51,920 nucleotides of DNA from Paenibacillus terrigena DSM 21567 (GCF_000374845.1 NZ_KB895436.1:1-51920); one strand, 5' to 3'; shown: positions 35,047-44,670, numbered from the stretch's first letter. Translations and numbers: made by a program. The notes: generated by a model from the letters alone, not told the origin.

Positions 35047-37347
35047 TTAGATTCCGCTCCGTGCGTGCTTGCGGAACTCCGTGGCGCTTACGCCGTTGGC
35101 TCTTTTGAAGGCGCGGCTGAAGGAGTTGAGGGAATAGTAGCCGACCCAAGCTGCGATCTCGTTCACGGACATGTCGCTCTCCTTGAGGAGCCGTCTGGCA
35201 TGGTTCATGCGAATCGATTCCAGATAATCGGAGAAATTGACACCCGTCTGTTCTTTGAAAAAATACGATATATACGCTTCAGCGTAATTGAAGCGCTCTG
35301 CAAGCTCCGACAAACTCAGCTCCGTTCGCATATAATGCTCTTCGAGATGTTGGATCAAATCTTGTTTCAATTGATTGTTATGGCTTTTCTTCCGGTCATG
35401 CTGCTGGCGGCATAGATAGAGGAACGCGATAACCAACGGCTCGAATGCAGCCTTCGGCGAACGACTCGCTTCGGAAGCGGCTAGCGCGGACTTCACTTCT
35501 TCCTGCTGGCGATCAGTGTCTCCAGCCTCTTGCTCACAGCATTTCAGGAGTGTACCTGTTAACTCATGAATGAGAACCCTTGTGACGGCGGCAGGGAGAT
35601 GCTGTTGCTCCAGGTTGTTCTGACGGATCTGCTCGAGTAGTGCCTCTGTCTCGGGCAAGTTGCCTGATTTCACAAGGTTAATGAGCCTGAGCTCAACATC
35701 GGGCGGATAATAATACGTTGGCAATGCAGGGCTCTCCTCGTCATGGAACACGATAGGACGTTGTTCGGATAAATGCTCCCGTTCTCGAAGTAGACGAGCT
35801 TCTTCATAAGATCGGCTGATCTCCGTCATTTGCATATAACATCCACCGACGGTCATATAGACCTGAACATGCAGTGCGGCAGCAATGCGATGATGCAGTG
35901 CTTTGAGATGGTTCCGAACATCCTCCATGAATGCAGCTGGCGAGACAGCGTCGTCATTCAGCAGTAAGCCGATCTGATTCTCCCCCAGGTCATGTGTTGC
36001 GATGATACGCCCATAGCCAGTGACGATAATGTCGCGGATTGCGATTTTGCGGAAATCCAGCTCGGTGAGCATCGCTTCATTATAGGTCCCTTCATAACCT
36101 GCGATCATCAAAATACTGACGGCGAAGTATTCACCATCCCAGGTTTGGCGGGAATGCTCCATCGCTGCGGCAATGTCTTTGTTGGACAGATAGTGGCCAC
36201 GCAGCAGACGATCATAGAATCCACTGCGGATAAGTGGGACCTGCTGATCCATTTTTTCGGACAAGTAGTCATTGCTTAGCATCAGATTCGTCACCGAGGT
36301 CCTTACGAAATCCCAGACATTGCGATTCGGCGAATGTCCTCCCGCCATGCGACCCGATGGGAGTACGCGAAGCAGTAACCAGAGCGGACGACTGTTGCGA
36401 TAGGAGAAGAGCAGCGCTGCGATCAGACCGAAGATGAGGCCGATCAGCATAATGGATAAGATCAATTGTTTAATGGAATGTACCTTCTCGAGAACATAGG
36501 ACTCAGGCTGCGCCGTCAGATATGTCCAGCCATTGTAACGAGAGGTGGTCTTCGTAACGAGCATCCGTTGCCCGTCGATATCGATCGGGTTGAATCCATC
36601 CTTCAGCTCTGAGGCCCAGCTGCTGTCTGTTTTCGAACCAGTACGACTGATGATCTCGCCTTTTGCGTCTGTAATGAGGACGAAACCGCCATTACTGGAA
36701 TCCAGCTTGTGCAGCATGCTCTGGATTTGCGTATTGTCGATGAGCATGAGGACGACGCCGGATCGTTCTTGGGAGCCAAAGGATTGCATGTACGTGACGA
36801 CAGAGGCCTTTTTGTTCTGATATGTTGCCGTACGTCCCGGGATGAAGGTCTTGGCACTGGTGCGAGACTTTAATTCTTTCAGCCAGGCCTCGTAGGATTG
36901 GTTCTCGTATCGGAACTCTAGGTCGTAGAATTGGCGCAGGGAATAAGAAGATCGAGGCGACACCACGACTTCGCTGTGCGGGTAGACCATGTAATAATTC
37001 AACAGGAAATGATTGAATAGGGAATAATCAAATAAATCTTTTTTGAGCTCGAGGATTCGAATGGGATTCGTACCGGCGAAGGGTCGATCGACATATTGAA
37101 AAGACTGCACCTTCGTGCTGCTCGCAGCCTGCTCGGCCATCGTCTCAAGTTCATTGAAGCGACGATCTAAAATTTCCTTCGTCTGTTCGAGGACGGCATA
37201 GGCCGTTTCTTTGGTATTGCTCTCAATTAATGATGTGGTCCGGTCATATGCGTATAAGCCGACGCCGAGGAACCCGGTAAGTAGAAGGGCATAAGGAACG
37301 AAGAAATGAATCCATACTTTCAGGTTCCCGCGGTCTTGTTTGAACAT
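35047..37347 (-). CDS. Membrane-bound AraC-family regulator with extracellular sensor
   Basis: A 766-residue one-component regulator. An N-terminal membrane helix (VWIHFFVPYALLLTGFLGVG, about 11-30), a roughly 260-residue extracellular sensor of Cache-like appearance, and a second helix (QLILSIMLIGLIFGLIAALL) are followed by a cytoplasmic region and a C-terminal AraC double helix-turn-helix (LSLSELAERFNYAEAYISYF, then VNEIAAWVGYYSLNSFSRAF with KRANGVSATEFRK). ATG 37347 is six bases after AGGAGAGG; ATG 37368 is before that site. Regulators of this type commonly sit beside LplABC transporters and activate them on sensing the sugar; the neighbouring operon is the obvious target. Confidence 0.9.
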   Translation of the reverse strand: MFKQDRGNLKVWIHFFVPYALLLTGFLGVGLYAYDRTTSLIESNTKETAYAVLEQTKEILDRRFNELETMAEQAASSTKVQSFQYVDRPFAGTNPIRILELKKDLFDYSLFNHFLLNYYMVYPHSEVVVSPRSSYSLRQFYDLEFRYENQSYEAWLKELKSRTSAKTFIPGRTATYQNKKASVVTYMQSFGSQERSGVVLMLIDNTQIQSMLHKLDSSNGGFVLITDAKGEIISRTGSKTDSSWASELKDGFNPIDIDGQRMLVTKTTSRYNGWTYLTAQPESYVLEKVHSIKQLILSIMLIGLIFGLIAALLFSYRNSRPLWLLLRVLPSGRMAGGHSPNRNVWDFVRTSVTNLMLSNDYLSEKMDQQVPLIRSGFYDRLLRGHYLSNKDIAAAMEHSRQTWDGEYFAVSILMIAGYEGTYNEAMLTELDFRKIAIRDIIVTGYGRIIATHDLGENQIGLLLNDDAVSPAAFMEDVRNHLKALHHRIAAALHVQVYMTVGGCYMQMTEISRSYEEARLLREREHLSEQRPIVFHDEESPALPTYYYPPDVELRLINLVKSGNLPETEALLEQIRQNNLEQQHLPAAVTRVLIHELTGTLLKCCEQEAGDTDRQQEEVKSALAASEASRSPKAAFEPLVIAFLYLCRQQHDRKKSHNNQLKQDLIQHLEEHYMRTELSLSELAERFNYAEAYISYFFKEQTGVNFSDYLESIRMNHARRLLKESDMSVNEIAAWVGYYSLNSFSRAFKRANGVSATEFRKHARSGI

Positions 37348-37445
37348 GAACAACCTCTCCTTGTCCATTGATTGGTAGGTACCATAGACGATAGATTACT
37401 TTTTACCAAGATAACAATAAGAATGAAATGCGTAAAGCTTAAAAA

Positions 37446-37486
37446 TTGAAGTGTTATGAACCTATTTATATACTATAGAGGGGTAT
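37446..37486 (+). promoter_or_regulatory. csoR promoter with copper-operator-like sequence
   Basis: TTGAAG (37446-37451), 17 bases, TATACT (37469-37474). AGAGGGGTAT (37477-37486) overlaps the expected transcription start and recurs twice before copA, as expected for a CsoR operator (ATACCCC arms). Confidence 0.65.
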
Positions 37487-37714
37487 GTTATCAGCAGACT
37501 GAATCAAATTCGTGGCTTGAAAGGCATGATCGAGAAGGATACCTACTGTGATGATGTGCTGAATCAGATTGCAACTGTACAGTCGGCCTTGAATGGAGTA
37601 GGTAAGCTGCTGCTCGAATGTCATATGAAGAGCTGTGTCATGGATCGCATGAAGGAAGGCGGCACAAATGTGTTATCAGAGCTCCTGGTGACGATGAATA
37701 AGCTTATAAAATAA
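37484..37714 (+). pseudogene. csoR: CsoR-type copper-sensing repressor, N-terminally truncated
   Basis: The frame encodes most of a CsoR: YCDDVLNQIATVQSALNGVG and LLLECHMKSCVMDRM carry the Cys, His and Cys copper ligands with the exact family spacing (25 then 4 residues). The N-terminus is damaged. The family motif RLNRIEGQIRGLKG reads RLNQIRGLKG, a four-residue loss, and homology runs back into the promoter (VISRLN) without any ATG, GTG or TTG before TTG 37517. That TTG has no ribosome binding site and would give 65 residues lacking helix 1. I infer a broken repressor; translation from CTG 37499 or another rare start cannot be excluded. The C-terminal part is well preserved, so the damage may be recent. 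Confidence 0.6.
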
Positions 37715-37776
37715 CGGGAAAACCAACATCAATTATAGGGGATTTCCGGAATTTATTATGATCTTTTATGTAGGGT

Positions 37777-37828
37777 AGAGGGGTATTGTAAAAAAATGTT
37801 GACTTAATATAGGGTAGAGGGGTATACT
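37777..37828 (+). promoter_or_regulatory. copA promoter with two copper-operator-like repeats
   Basis: TTGACT (37799-37804), 18 bases, TATACT (37823-37828). TAGGGTAGAGGGGTAT occurs twice, at 37771-37786 and 37810-37825, the second filling the space between -35 and -10. This is the classic arrangement for repression by CsoR. Confidence 0.75.
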
Positions 37829-37866
37829 AAGATCAAGAAGAGGTTGAACAAGAGGAGTGAATAAGG

Positions 37867-40296
37867 ATGTCTACGGCGACGAATGAGAAACAGACCACCC
37901 TTTCCATTACGGGCATGACTTGTGCAGCTTGCGCAAACCGGATCGAGAAGGGTCTCAATAAATTAGAAGGCGTATCGAACGTCAATGTGAACTTTGCACT
38001 GGAGAAAGCGAGCCTATCTTATGATTCATCCAAGCTGGACGTTGATCGTATGGAAGAGACCATTAAGAAATTAGGTTATGGAGTAGCCAAAGAAACGGTT
38101 GATTTCAAGCTGGAGGGCATGACTTGCGCAGCATGTGCGAACCGAATCGAGAAAGGGCTCAGCAAGATGGCTGGGGTGACAAGCGCAACGGTTAACTTCG
38201 CAATGGAGACAGCCCGCGTCGAATATTCGCCAGGCGATATATCGGTTACAGATATGCAGAACAAGGTGAAGCAGCTTGGTTACCAAGCGATCACGAAGCA
38301 AGAAAGTGAATCCACGGGCGATCATCGTGCTAAGGAAATTCGGCACCAGAAACGGAACCTGCTGATCTCGGCGATTCTCTCGCTTCCACTCCTGTGGAGC
38401 ATGGTGGGACACTTTTCATTTACGTCGTGGATTTACGTGCCGGATCTATTCATGAATCCGTGGATACAGTTGCTTCTCTCCACGCCGGTTCAATTCTATA
38501 TCGGAAGACAGTTCTATGTCGGGGCTTACAAAGCGCTTCGTAACGGCAGTGCGAACATGGACGTATTGGTATCGCTCGGTACATCCGCTGCTTACTTCTA
38601 CAGTCTGTATCTCACCATCGATTGGTTCTTAGCAGGTGCGAACGCCCACCACGGGCCCGCAATGTACTACGAGACAAGTGCCGTGTTGATTACGCTCGTT
38701 CTTATGGGCAAATTATTCGAGTCTTTGGCGAAAGGACGGACATCCGAAGCGATCAAATCGTTGATGGGGCTGCAAGCAAAGGCGGCGCTTGTCATTCGTG
38801 ACGGCGTTGAGCAATCCATTCCAGTCGAAGAAGTGTTGACGGGAGATGTTGTCCTCGTCAAACCAGGTGAGAAAATTCCTGTCGATGGACTTGTACTCGA
38901 AGGGGTATCGTCCGTGGATGAGTCGATGTTAACCGGTGAGAGCCTTCCGGTAGAGAAGAAAGCCGGCGATGAAGTCATCGGGGCAACGATGAATAAAAAC
39001 GGCATGTTACGTATTCAAGCAACAAAGGTAGGGAAAGAAACAGCACTTGCGCAAATTATTAAGGTCGTTGAAGAAGCGCAAGGCTCTAAGGCGCCGATTC
39101 AACGGGTGGCAGACGTCATCTCCGGTATTTTCGTACCGATTGTCATTGGGATTGCCATTGTTGCCTTTCTCGTATGGTATTTCTTTGTCACCCCAGGTAA
39201 CTTCGCTGAGGCGCTTGAGAAAGCCATTGCCATCCTCGTCATTGCATGCCCTTGTGCCCTTGGTCTAGCGACACCAACATCCATTATGGCAGGGTCGGGT
39301 CGTGCAGCAGAGTTCGGAATCTTGTTCAAAGGTGGCGAACACCTGGAGCAGACCCATAAGATTGACGCGATCATCCTGGATAAAACAGGTACCGTAACCA
39401 AAGGTAAACCGGAATTAACCGACGTATTGACGGAAAATAATGAGACCGAATTCCTTCGCTTGGTTGGTGCGGCGGAGAAGAACTCAGAGCATCCGCTTGC
39501 AGAAGCGATCGTTGAAGGGATCAAAGCGAAAAATATTGAAATGCCAGCAACCGAGTCCTTCGAAGCGATTCCGGGGTATGGAATTAAGGCTGTTGTGGAA
39601 GGGAATGAGCTCTTGATCGGTACTCGTCGATTGATGGAGAAATTCGATGTGAATGCACAGCATGCTTATGATGTGATGAATCGACTTGAAGAAGCGGGTA
39701 AGACAGCGATGATCGTTGCGATGAACGGCGACTATGCAGGTCTTGTCGCAGTAGCCGATACCATCAAAGAAACCTCTAAGGAAGCAGTAGCCCGTCTCAA
39801 AGATATGGGCATTCAAGTGATTATGATCACTGGCGATAATGAGCGGACAGCGAAGGCGATTGCAGCGGAGGTAGGTATTGAACATGTGCTCGCTGAAGTC
39901 CTTCCAGAGGGCAAGGCGGAAGAAGTGAAGAAATTACAATCGCAAGGTAAGACCGTGGCAATGGTTGGGGACGGCATTAATGATGCGCCTGCACTTGCAA
40001 CGGCGGATATCGGAATGGCGATCGGCACAGGCACGGACGTTGCGATGGAAGCAGCTGATGTCACCCTAATGCGCGGCGATCTCTCGAGCATCCCGGATGC
40101 GATCTACATGAGCCGGAAGACGATGAGTAACATTAAACAGAACTTGTTCTGGGCGCTTGGATACAATACCTTGGGGATTCCAATTGCAGCAATCGGTTTG
40201 CTTGCACCATGGGTAGCGGGAGCAGCGATGGCACTCAGCTCCGTGTCGGTTGTGCTGAATGCGCTTCGTCTACAACGTGTGAAAATTCGTCACTAA
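37867..40296 (+). CDS. copA: Copper-exporting P1B-type ATPase CopA
   Basis: Exports Cu(I) across the membrane at the cost of ATP. The 809-residue protein has two N-terminal heavy-metal-associated domains, each with [15 protein letters not shown] (residues about 16-30 and 84-98). It has eight membrane helices with the metal-channel motif [14 protein letters not shown] (CPC), the actuator motif [10 protein letters not shown], the phosphorylation site [18 protein letters not shown] (nucleotide-binding His-Pro) and [17 protein letters not shown] lies upstream of ATG 37867. It is followed directly by a siroheme-reductase half-domain protein and a glutaredoxin in one operon. There is no separate CopZ chaperone gene in the operon; the duplicated metal-binding domains may substitute. 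Confidence 0.97.
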   Translation: MSTATNEKQTTLSITGMTCAACANRIEKGLNKLEGVSNVNVNFALEKASLSYDSSKLDVDRMEETIKKLGYGVAKETVDFKLEGMTCAACANRIEKGLSKMAGVTSATVNFAMETARVEYSPGDISVTDMQNKVKQLGYQAITKQESESTGDHRAKEIRHQKRNLLISAILSLPLLWSMVGHFSFTSWIYVPDLFMNPWIQLLLSTPVQFYIGRQFYVGAYKALRNGSANMDVLVSLGTSAAYFYSLYLTIDWFLAGANAHHGPAMYYETSAVLITLVLMGKLFESLAKGRTSEAIKSLMGLQAKAALVIRDGVEQSIPVEEVLTGDVVLVKPGEKIPVDGLVLEGVSSVDESMLTGESLPVEKKAGDEVIGATMNKNGMLRIQATKVGKETALAQIIKVVEEAQGSKAPIQRVADVISGIFVPIVIGIAIVAFLVWYFFVTPGNFAEALEKAIAILVIACPCALGLATPTSIMAGSGRAAEFGILFKGGEHLEQTHKIDAIILDKTGTVTKGKPELTDVLTENNETEFLRLVGAAEKNSEHPLAEAIVEGIKAKNIEMPATESFEAIPGYGIKAVVEGNELLIGTRRLMEKFDVNAQHAYDVMNRLEEAGKTAMIVAMNGDYAGLVAVADTIKETSKEAVARLKDMGIQVIMITGDNERTAKAIAAEVGIEHVLAEVLPEGKAEEVKKLQSQGKTVAMVGDGINDAPALATADIGMAIGTGTDVAMEAADVTLMRGDLSSIPDAIYMSRKTMSNIKQNLFWALGYNTLGIPIAAIGLLAPWVAGAAMALSSVSVVLNALRLQRVKIRH

Positions 40297-40307
40297 GGAG
40301 AATGATC

Positions 40308-40928
40308 ATGGGAGAGAAGATGAATATTGCGGTGGCCCCACCTCTTCAGGTGGGAGGCACCTTGTTTACCCCAGAGCAGCTGAGCGCTATTGGCACGATT
40401 GTAGGTCCGGATGCGAAGATTGAGATGACGCCGTTCAAGCAAATGTATGTGCAGATTCCAGTGGAGCGGCGTGATGCGATCCAAGCGGCATTAGAGCAGG
40501 CAGGGCTCGAGGTCTACCCCGCAGGTTTTGTTAGCAAAAGTCTAATTGCCTGTAACTTCTGCAAAGGTGCAGAAGATGCGGGACTCGAAACAGCACGTAA
40601 GTTAAATCGTGCCATTGCAGGGATCGATACACCGACACCGCTCAAAATCGGATACGCAGGTTGTGCTCTCGGAACGAGTGAGCCGTTATTCAAAGATATT
40701 GGCGTCGTGAAGATGCGCGATACGTTCGATATCTATGTCGGTGGCGAGCCGAAAGGGATCAAAGTTGCCGCAGCACAATTATTGTTATCGGGATTGCAGG
40801 AACAGCAACTCGTGCCGGCCATTACGCGAATTATCGATTTCTATAGAGCAGAGGCGAAGGGCAAGGAGAAATTCAGCAAGTTCGTGAACCTAATGACGCT
40901 GATGAAGCTACAAGAAATTGTTGCATAA
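40308..40928 (+). CDS. Nitrite/sulfite reductase ferredoxin-like half-domain protein
   Basis: A 206-residue protein resembling one half of the siroheme-Fe4S4 nitrite/sulfite reductase fold. A ferredoxin-like half-domain occupies the N-terminus (FTPEQLSAIGTIVGPDAKIE, then MTPFKQMYVQIP), followed by a cysteine region (ACNFCKGAEDAG and GYAGCALGTSEP) resembling the cluster-binding segment. The cysteine set is smaller than in true reductases (C-x2-C and one more), so catalysis is uncertain; it may bind a cluster or act as an accessory protein. ATG 40308 is seven bases after AAGGAG (40295-40300), 11 bases after the copA stop. Its place between copA and a glutaredoxin suggests a role in copper stress. 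Confidence 0.75.
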   Translation: MGEKMNIAVAPPLQVGGTLFTPEQLSAIGTIVGPDAKIEMTPFKQMYVQIPVERRDAIQAALEQAGLEVYPAGFVSKSLIACNFCKGAEDAGLETARKLNRAIAGIDTPTPLKIGYAGCALGTSEPLFKDIGVVKMRDTFDIYVGGEPKGIKVAAAQLLLSGLQEQQLVPAITRIIDFYRAEAKGKEKFSKFVNLMTLMKLQEIVA

Positions 40929-40952
40929 ATGAATTTGAAGGAGTGGATGAAG

Positions 40953-41195
40953 ATGACAGAACCTCTCAAAATTTATACGATTCCAACCTGCAGCGATTGC
41001 AATCATGCCAAACGGTATTTCAAGGAGAATGGCATTCCTTATCAAGAATTCAACTGTGAAGTGGATGAGAAATATCCGAAGGAAGTCTGGGAGCTTACGA
41101 GCAAGCAAGTCGTTCCGACGCTTGTCATTCATGACAAGGTGTTCGTCGGCTTTGCAGAGAATATGAGCGCCATTAAGGATTTGCTTGGTAAATAA
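40953..41195 (+). CDS. Glutaredoxin-family protein (NrdH/YruB-like)
   Basis: An 80-residue thioredoxin-fold protein. IYTIPTCSDCNHAKRYFKEN has the C-x2-C redox motif (CSDC) and the helix after it; QVVPTLVIHDKVFVGF holds the cis-proline segment and the final strand. AAGGAG (40938-40943) favours ATG 40953; ATG 40929 and 40947 are in frame but poorly spaced. It ends the copA operon and probably reduces disulfides formed under copper stress or handles Cu-thiol exchange. Confidence 0.88.
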   Translation: MTEPLKIYTIPTCSDCNHAKRYFKENGIPYQEFNCEVDEKYPKEVWELTSKQVVPTLVIHDKVFVGFAENMSAIKDLLGK

Positions 41196-41211
41196 GACGG
41201 ACGATGTTCGA

Positions 41212-41248
41212 AGAACCCTCCTTCCATATGAAGGCAGGGTTCTCTTTT
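41212..41248 (+). terminator. Terminator of the copA operon
   Basis: AGAACCCT (41212-41219) pairs with AGGGTTCT (41236-41243), with an inner CTTC/GAAG stem, followed by CTTTT. Confidence 0.8.
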
Positions 41249-41325
41249 GCTATGGGCGAACACACAGTGCCAGGTATTTGCATATCGTATCTTATAAGCG
41301 ATGGATGACAGGGAGTGGGATAGCG

Positions 41326-42417
41326 ATGGCAGGTACGGTTAAACATGCTTTTGCGAGCGGGAATACGGCGTTAGGAAGAACGAATTCATTTGCATCGGCA
41401 TTTCAAGGAGCTTATGCGTTGTTTCTATTAGAAGGCGGTCCTGGAACGGGAAAATCAACGATGATTCAGAAGATCGCGGATGGCGTGCGTGACCAAGGGG
41501 CTCATGCGTGGTGGTTCCATAATCCGTTGAATCATGAGACGCTCGATGGTCTGTGGATTCCAAGCGCAGCGATTGGCGTTGTTGACGCGGCGGCATGCCT
41601 GGATGCTTTCGCAGGCTTTACCGATACCAAGATCATTACGGTATCTCTGCATGGTGCCGTTAGCCGTGATATCCTCAACCCGCATCGACAGGAATTGCAG
41701 CAGATCCAGGAGCAGATCGAGGAGCGCTATGCGAGCGCGACGGATTCATTCCTGCATACGCTACGTATTCACGATGATTGGGAGAAATATTATATCGACC
41801 ATATTCGTTTCGATGCGGCGGATCAGGTGACGGAAGAACTGAAGTCACTCATTCCCGATGCATCGTCGGAACGGCCTGTGCAATCGACGCGTCATTTGTA
41901 TCTAGGGGCGGCGACGAGCGTAGGTGCCGTCGATTACGTGATGAACTTGACGGAGCAGCTTGACCGTCGTATTTTCGTCAAAGGCCGCCCGGGATCCGGA
42001 AAATCAACGATGCTGAAGAAGCTGGTGACCGCAGGGGAGGAACGCGGGCAGAGCGTCGAGGTCTATCATTGTGGATTCGATCCGAACAGCTTGGATATGG
42101 TCATCTTCCCGGCGCTGAGCCTGGCGATATTCGATTCCACGGCACCGCATGAGCATTTTCCAAGCCGTGAAGGGGACGAAATTCTAGATATGTACGTGCG
42201 TACGATTGATGAAGGAACCGATGAACGGTATGCGGATGGGATTGCCCAAGTGAAGGACCAATACGCTGCATCGATGAAGGCCTCTCTAGCGATTTTGGCG
42301 GAAGTGAAGCAGCTGCACGATCGGCTGCGTGCCATCTATGTGGAAGCGACGGACTATGCGGCCGTGGAGGGGATTGGTTCCAGATTGTGCACCAATGTTC
42401 TCTCACGATTGAAATAA
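41326..42417 (+). CDS. Protein with two P-loop NTPase motifs, function unknown
   Basis: A 363-residue soluble protein with two Walker A motifs, EGGPGTGKSTMIQKI (about residue 38) and KGRPGSGKSTMLKKL (about 220), each opening a similar half (for example the paired VWWFHNPLN/VYHCGFDPNS-like segments), so it looks like an internal duplication. This is a known conserved hypothetical family of Firmicutes with tandem P-loops; no function is established to my knowledge. ATG 41326 follows GTGGGA at five bases; the frame extends upstream to 41185 across the copA-operon terminator and that part is not coding. It is monocistronic. Confidence 0.8.
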   Translation: MAGTVKHAFASGNTALGRTNSFASAFQGAYALFLLEGGPGTGKSTMIQKIADGVRDQGAHAWWFHNPLNHETLDGLWIPSAAIGVVDAAACLDAFAGFTDTKIITVSLHGAVSRDILNPHRQELQQIQEQIEERYASATDSFLHTLRIHDDWEKYYIDHIRFDAADQVTEELKSLIPDASSERPVQSTRHLYLGAATSVGAVDYVMNLTEQLDRRIFVKGRPGSGKSTMLKKLVTAGEERGQSVEVYHCGFDPNSLDMVIFPALSLAIFDSTAPHEHFPSREGDEILDMYVRTIDEGTDERYADGIAQVKDQYAASMKASLAILAEVKQLHDRLRAIYVEATDYAAVEGIGSRLCTNVLSRLK

Positions 42418-42431
42418 TATTGAATTTATGG

Positions 42432-42464
42432 CAAAGACCACCTCTTACGAAGGGGTGGTCTTTG
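42432..42464 (+). terminator. Terminator-like hairpin after the P-loop gene
   Basis: CAAAGACCACC (42432-42442) pairs with GGTGGTCTTTG (42454-42464). The T-run is short. Confidence 0.7.
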
Positions 42465-42466
42465 TA

Positions 42467-42495
42467 TTGACAAGGAAAATGAATAGGAATATGAT
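42467..42495 (+). promoter_or_regulatory. marR promoter
   Basis: TTGACA (42467-42472), a 17-base spacer and TATGAT (42490-42495). Confidence 0.8.
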
Positions 42496-42513
42496 CTAAA
42501 TCACAGTTGGATA

Positions 42514-42527
42514 GTTCAATTATGAAC
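42514..42527 (+). promoter_or_regulatory. Probable MarR operator (inverted repeat)
   Basis: GTTCAATTATGAAC is a perfect inverted repeat (GTTCA/TGAAC) just downstream of the expected transcription start, a usual place for MarR autoregulation. Confidence 0.55.
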
Positions 42528-42573
42528 AATTCACTAATGAAGCGTTTTCATCAGGATTGGAGGTATATCTCGA

Positions 42574-43044
42574 TTGCATTCTCTGGATGAGCAGAGCAAA
42601 CTTGCAGCGCGTGTATTGGACTCATATTGGAATATTAGTCGGGTGACTGTCAAGATGGAGCAGCAGAATGCCGCCTCATTAGGCTTATCATTACAGCAAA
42701 TGGCGATTCTAAATACATTGCATGCAACGCCCGAAATGAAATTGAAGGATTTGACCGAACGTCTGGTGTCTTCCAAAAGCACGTTAAGCGTCAATATTGA
42801 TGGACTCGTAAAGGCGGGGCTGGTTGTAAGAGAAATTCCGATGCATAACCGAAGAGAAGTGAAGCTGCGGTTAACCGAGCAGGGCAAGGAAATCTCAAAG
42901 CAATCGATCGTGAAATCGACGTCGAGCCAAGCAATATTAAATGTGCTGAATCGTTTGACCGCAGAAGAAATTGACCAGCTGCTTCGGATCAATGAAGGTG
43001 TACTTCAAGCTTTATGCCAAAGTACATCAGATTCATCCGATTGA
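42574..43044 (+). CDS. MarR-family transcriptional regulator
   Basis: A 156-residue winged-helix repressor. The recognition region MKLKDLTERLVSSKSTLSVN is followed by the wing (VVREIPMHNRREVKLRLTEQ) and a C-terminal dimerisation helix. The start is TTG 42574 with TTGGAGG upstream at a slightly long spacing; no better codon is in frame. It has its own promoter and a palindromic operator. The ligand is unknown. zwf follows 135 bases later with its own promoter, so the regulator may or may not control the pentose phosphate operon. Confidence 0.9.
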   Translation: MHSLDEQSKLAARVLDSYWNISRVTVKMEQQNAASLGLSLQQMAILNTLHATPEMKLKDLTERLVSSKSTLSVNIDGLVKAGLVVREIPMHNRREVKLRLTEQGKEISKQSIVKSTSSQAILNVLNRLTAEEIDQLLRINEGVLQALCQSTSDSSD

Positions 43045-43057
43045 ATCGATTTATTTA

Positions 43058-43086
43058 TTTACTTATCTTACTTTTTGTAATATACT
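43058..43086 (+). promoter_or_regulatory. Promoter of the pentose phosphate operon
   Basis: TTTACT (43058-43063), 17 bases, TATACT (43081-43086), about 85 bases before zwf. Confidence 0.6.
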
Positions 43087-43179
43087 ATAATTAATAAATG
43101 ACGGACTGAATTCACAGGAATAAAGGCAGCATGCTTTCCTCGATTCAACCATTGTTTTTTCAACAGGAGGAACACATAT

Positions 43180-44670
43180 ATGGAATCAACAACACTCGTA
43201 TTATTTGGTGCAACAGGCGATTTAGCCAAAAGAAAAATATATCCGGCTTTGTATAATCTGTTCTTGGACCAGAAAATGCCTGCTTCATTCTCCATTATCG
43301 GGCTTGGAAGAAGAGAATGGTCTGATGAGAAATTCCGCTCGCAAGTGGAAGATTCCCTTCATACCTTCTCTAGACGTGATGTAGGTACGCCTGAGCAGCT
43401 TCAAGCTTTCCTTAGCTCACTTCGCTACAGCGTGCTTGATGTGGGCCGAATCGAAGATTATGAGAAACTTCTGAAGCTGGTTGAAGCGCGTGAGGAAGAA
43501 TTGCATATTCCAAGCAACCGTCTATTCTACTTGTCGGTAGCTCCAGAGTTCTTCGATGTGATCGCATCGAATATCAAAGCAAGCGGCCTAGGTTCCACGA
43601 AGGGCTGGAAACGACTCGTCATTGAGAAGCCATTCGGTCATGATCTGGAATCTGCTCGCGCGCTGAACGAACAGCTATCTCGTTCGTTCGACGAGAATGA
43701 AATTTATCGTATTGACCACTATCTTGGCAAGCCGATGGTTCAGAACTTAGAAGTCCTCGAATTCGCGAACCCGGTCATTCATGCGCTATGGTCGAACCGT
43801 TTCATTAAGAACGTTCAGATCACAGCGGCAGAGACCGTTGGTGTTGAAGAGCGTGCAGGCTATTACGACAAAGCGGGTGCGATTCGGGATATGTTCCAGA
43901 ATCATATGCTGCAATTGCTCATGATGACCGCGATGCAGCTGCCGCAGCAGAGTACGCCGGACGAAGTTCGCCGTAAGAAGAAAATGGTAATGGAGGCGCT
44001 TCGGCCACTCGCCAAGGAAGATTTGACGCGCAACATCGTTCGCGGACAATATGCAGCAGGGGAAATGGCTGGGAAATCGGTACCTGGTTACTTGGATGAA
44101 CCGGGCATTATGTCCAGCTCGAAGAATGATACGTTCTTCGCAGCTAAATTGTGGATCGATAACAGCTTGTGGGAAGGCGTACCATTCTATATCCGTACAG
44201 GTAAAAGAATGCAAGAGAAGTCTACACGGATCGTCATCGAATTCAAAGATCCACTACAACCATTCAACAAACCGCAAGATGAGACAGCTGGTCCGAACCT
44301 GCTCGTGATCGATATCGGTCCGCATGAGGGGCTTACGCTGCAGTTGAATAGTAAAGATCCTGTGCATGCGAGCAAGTTCGAGCCTGTCCATGTGAACTGC
44401 TTCTCGAATGCGCAAGATATGCCGGAGGCTTATGAGAACTTGATCCATGACACGATGCGCGGGGACGGAACATTCTTCGCCCATTGGGATGAGGTTGAAT
44501 TATCTTGGGCTTGGGTGCAGCCAATCCTCAATGCATTCGCAGCGAATGAGGTTCCACTTCATACGTATGAAGCGGGTTCGAATGGGCCAGAAGCAGCACA
44601 TCAACTGCTGGGTGAAGACCAGTGGTGGCTCGATAAGCCGCTCAGAGAACGAGTGCTTACTGAGGTATAA
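43180..44670 (+). CDS. zwf: Glucose-6-phosphate 1-dehydrogenase
   Basis: First step of the oxidative pentose phosphate pathway, making NADPH and 6-phosphogluconolactone. The 496-residue protein has the Rossmann signature LFGATGDLAKRKIYPALYNL at the N-terminus, the substrate-binding EKPFGHD segment and the active-site motif RIDHYLGKPMVQN (about residue 178). GGAGGAAC precedes ATG 43180. It heads the zwf-gnd-tal gene set; a separate 6-phosphogluconolactonase gene is not seen. Confidence 0.97.
   Translation: MESTTLVLFGATGDLAKRKIYPALYNLFLDQKMPASFSIIGLGRREWSDEKFRSQVEDSLHTFSRRDVGTPEQLQAFLSSLRYSVLDVGRIEDYEKLLKLVEAREEELHIPSNRLFYLSVAPEFFDVIASNIKASGLGSTKGWKRLVIEKPFGHDLESARALNEQLSRSFDENEIYRIDHYLGKPMVQNLEVLEFANPVIHALWSNRFIKNVQITAAETVGVEERAGYYDKAGAIRDMFQNHMLQLLMMTAMQLPQQSTPDEVRRKKKMVMEALRPLAKEDLTRNIVRGQYAAGEMAGKSVPGYLDEPGIMSSSKNDTFFAAKLWIDNSLWEGVPFYIRTGKRMQEKSTRIVIEFKDPLQPFNKPQDETAGPNLLVIDIGPHEGLTLQLNSKDPVHASKFEPVHVNCFSNAQDMPEAYENLIHDTMRGDGTFFAHWDEVELSWAWVQPILNAFAANEVPLHTYEAGSNGPEAAHQLLGEDQWWLDKPLRERVLTEV

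Noticed and set aside
37485-37502. Short frame MLSAD from ATG 37485 as the true csoR start
   Set aside because: It is out of frame with csoR and stops after five codons; the in-frame sequence VISRLN upstream matches CsoR better, so truncation explains the gene more simply.
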